Source: Acetobacteraceae bacterium | Lineage (GTDB): Bacteria; Pseudomonadota; Alphaproteobacteria; Acetobacterales; Acetobacteraceae | DNA length: 7,702 bases | Direction: 5' to 3' | Assembly: GCA_947476855.1 (NCBI GenBank) | Contig: CANJSR010000230.1 | Location: 1 to 7,702 of the forward strand | Shown: piece by piece, positions 6,494-7,702 of the stretch | Position numbering within the stretch: position 1 is the first letter of the stretch | Layout of the letters: every line of letters starts with the position of its first letter | The notes under the pieces: generated by a model | The model's database searches: none | Seen by the model: the letters and a program-made list of their open reading frames with translations, nothing else | Told to the model about the DNA's origin: nothing | Made by a program: the position numbers and the translations under genes

Positions 6494-6742
6494 GATGGGG
6501 GGAGGAAGGGCGGGGCTCCGCCCCAAACCCCGCCAGGGGCTTTGCCCCTGGACCCCACCAAAGGCCGGCGGCCTTTGGAAACCATTGGCTGGGGGGATGA
6601 CGGGAGGGGCTGAGGTGATGCCTCAACCCCTCCCGTCATCCCCCCAAACTGACCGGTTCCAAGGGCCGTCGCCCTTGGTGGGGGTTCCGGGGGCAAGGCC
6701 CCCTGATGGGGTCCGGGGCAAAGCCCCGCCCTTCTCCCCCAG
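6494..6742. repeat. Large imperfect inverted repeat built of nested G/C-rich hairpins
   Basis: This fills most of the 316-base gap between hpnN and the ene-reductase gene. The left arm (6494-6609) and the reverse complement of the right arm (6627-6742) align along their whole length with a few small indels. Each arm contains three small hairpins. Left: GGGGC/GCCCC at 6512-6524, an 8-pair stem at 6533-6551 (loop TTT), and a 9-pair stem at 6558-6578 (loop GGC). Right: an 8-pair stem at 6659-6678 (loop CGTC), a 6-pair stem at 6689-6703, and a 6-pair stem at 6714-6728 (loop AAA). The centre is a near-perfect long stem, listed separately. The element ends two bases from the stop codon of the ene-reductase gene. 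I remember similar GGGGCTTTGCCCC / CCAAAGG...CCTTTGG repeats as abundant in Acetobacteraceae. No transposase gene or target duplication is visible. Confidence 0.85.
6591..6645. repeat. Central 19-base-pair perfect stem of the inverted element
   Basis: GGGGGGATGACGGGAGGGG (6591-6609) is perfectly complementary to 6627-6645. Inside it, TGAGG (6611-6615) pairs with CCTCA (6621-6625) around a TGATG loop, with one C/A mismatch between the two stems. The whole forms a hairpin of about 24 pairs. It has no U-run on either strand. It would be a strong barrier to transcription or a target for RNase III or cruciform formation. Confidence 0.85.
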
Positions 6743-6744
6743 TC

Positions 6745-7702
6745 CTACAACGAAGCCCGCAGGTATTGGTTCAGCAGGTCCGGTTGCACGCCGAGGGTCT
6801 TGGCTGCGCGCAGGGGCCAGGCCGGGTCGGCCAGCAGGCCGCGGGCCAGCAGGACGACGTCGGCGCGGCCGTTTGCCACGATCTCGGCCGCGTGGGTGGC
6901 TTCGGTGATCAGTCCGACCGCGCCGGTTGCGATGCCGGCCCGGCTGCGGATCGCCTCGGCGAAGGGCACCTGGTAGCCGGGATGCAGCGACGGGATCTTC
7001 TGGTCGTTCGACACCCCGCCCGAGGAGCAGTCGATCAGGTCCACCTTCCCGGTGGCGGCGATGCGGCGGCAGACCTCGACCTGGTCCTCGATCGTCAGGC
7101 CGCCCGGCATGTAGTCCGAGCACGACAGCCGCACCCACAGCGGCAGGTCGTCGGGCCATTCGCCGCGCACGGCTTCGATGATCTCCATCAGGAAGCGCGA
7201 CCTGCCGGCCAGGTCGCCGCCGTAGGAGTCGTTGCGATGGTTGGAGATGGGGGAGAGGAAGGAGTGCGCCAGATACCCATGCGCGCCATGAATCTCGAGC
7301 AGCTTGAACCCGGCCTCCCGCGCCATGCGGGCGGTGGCGGCGAACTGGGCGACGACGTCGCCGACCTCGGACGCCGACAGCGGGTGCGGATCGACCGAGC
7401 CGGCGACCATCGGGATCCGGCTGGGGGCGACGGGAACCCAGCCGCCGTCCTGCGGCAGGATCGGCTTCCCGCCCTCCCACGGCACATGGCACGATGCCTT
7501 GCGGCCGGCATGAGCGATCTGGATGGCGGGGACCGAGCCGCAAAGCTCGATCACGGCCGCCAGACGGGCGAGCAGGGCCTGATGCGCCGGGTCATAGGCG
7601 CCGAGGCAGCCCGGGGTGATGCGTCCGATGGGGGAGACGGCGGTCGCCTCGGCCATCACGATGCCGGCCCCGCCAGCCGCGCGGGCGCCGAGGTGCTGGA
7701 CA
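6745..7702 (-). CDS. YqjM/NamA-like NADH:flavin oxidoreductase (Old Yellow Enzyme family), N-terminus cut
   Basis: 318 whole codons are visible, from the window edge (first whole codon 7701-7699) to TAG at 6747-6745. They begin VQHLGARAAGGAGIVMAEATAV, which aligns from memory with B. subtilis YqjM at its residue ~44, so roughly 40 N-terminal residues (first barrel strand and FMN contacts) are missing. Visible signatures are QIAHAGRK (His64), LEIHGAHGYLAHSFLSP with the substrate-binding His138 and His141, SNHRNDSYGG, WVRLSCSDY, DLIDCSSGG, and the FMN phosphate region GAVGLITEA with DVVLLARGLLADP. The family uses FMN and NAD(P)H to reduce activated C=C bonds and is cytosolic. The physiological substrate is usually unknown. 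The loop PWEGGKPILPQDGGW after HAGRK is longer than in YqjM and resembles that of other proteobacterial members. GTG/ATG codons at 7659-7654 are internal. It is co-directional with hpnN but separated from it by the repeat element. Confidence 0.93.
   Translation of the reverse strand, partial: VQHLGARAAGGAGIVMAEATAVSPIGRITPGCLGAYDPAHQALLARLAAVIELCGSVPAIQIAHAGRKASCHVPWEGGKPILPQDGGWVPVAPSRIPMVAGSVDPHPLSASEVGDVVAQFAATARMAREAGFKLLEIHGAHGYLAHSFLSPISNHRNDSYGGDLAGRSRFLMEIIEAVRGEWPDDLPLWVRLSCSDYMPGGLTIEDQVEVCRRIAATGKVDLIDCSSGGVSNDQKIPSLHPGYQVPFAEAIRSRAGIATGAVGLITEATHAAEIVANGRADVVLLARGLLADPAWPLRAAKTLGVQPDLLNQYLRASL

Noticed and set aside
6494..6742. A CRISPR-like array in the hairpin-rich gap
   Set aside because: The units are not direct repeats with unique spacers of constant length. 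They are inverted and nested, and there is no cas gene nearby.

Overview
The window looks like a piece of chromosome from a GC-rich alphaproteobacterium (about 70 % G+C by hand count in the ureohydrolase gene). Acetobacteraceae or a related Rhodospirillales family is the best guess. It rests on a hopanoid transporter (HpnN), a YqaE/Pmp3-type peptide, and G/C-rich nested hairpin repeats of the GGGGCAAAGCCCC type that I remember as common between genes in that group. No rRNA, tRNA, CRISPR array, transposase or phage gene is visible.

Layout, left to right. (1) 1-1354 (+): the C-terminal part of an amidohydrolase of the N-acyl-D-amino-acid deacylase type, cut by the window edge and followed by a hairpin. 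(2) 1450-1854 (+): a small BPSL0067-family protein (NlpC/P60-like cysteine amidase fold) with a good ribosome binding site and lower G+C than its neighbours. (3) 1868-2071 (-): a two-helix YqaE/Pmp3-family membrane peptide, converging on gene 2 with a 13-base gap. (4) 2285-3274 (+): a complete manganese ureohydrolase (agmatinase/guanidino-acid hydrolase). (5) 3271-3378: a repeat element made of two hairpins, whose CTAG ends supply the stop codons of both converging genes. (6) 3374-3757 (-): an unrecognised small protein, probably secreted. (7) 3840-6428 (-): hpnN, a complete RND-type hopanoid transporter. (8) 6494-6742: a large imperfect inverted repeat built from nested hairpins, filling most of a 316-base gap. 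(9) 6745-7702 (-): a YqjM/NamA-like FMN ene-reductase, cut at its N-terminus by the window edge.

The genes do not form one obvious pathway. Two are amide or amidine hydrolases of nitrogen metabolism (the deacylase and the ureohydrolase), one acts on the envelope lipid layer (HpnN), one is a general ene-reductase, and two are small accessory proteins. hpnN appears on its own rather than beside hopanoid biosynthesis genes. The most unusual content is the two palindromic repeat elements. I found no convincing new multi-gene system.
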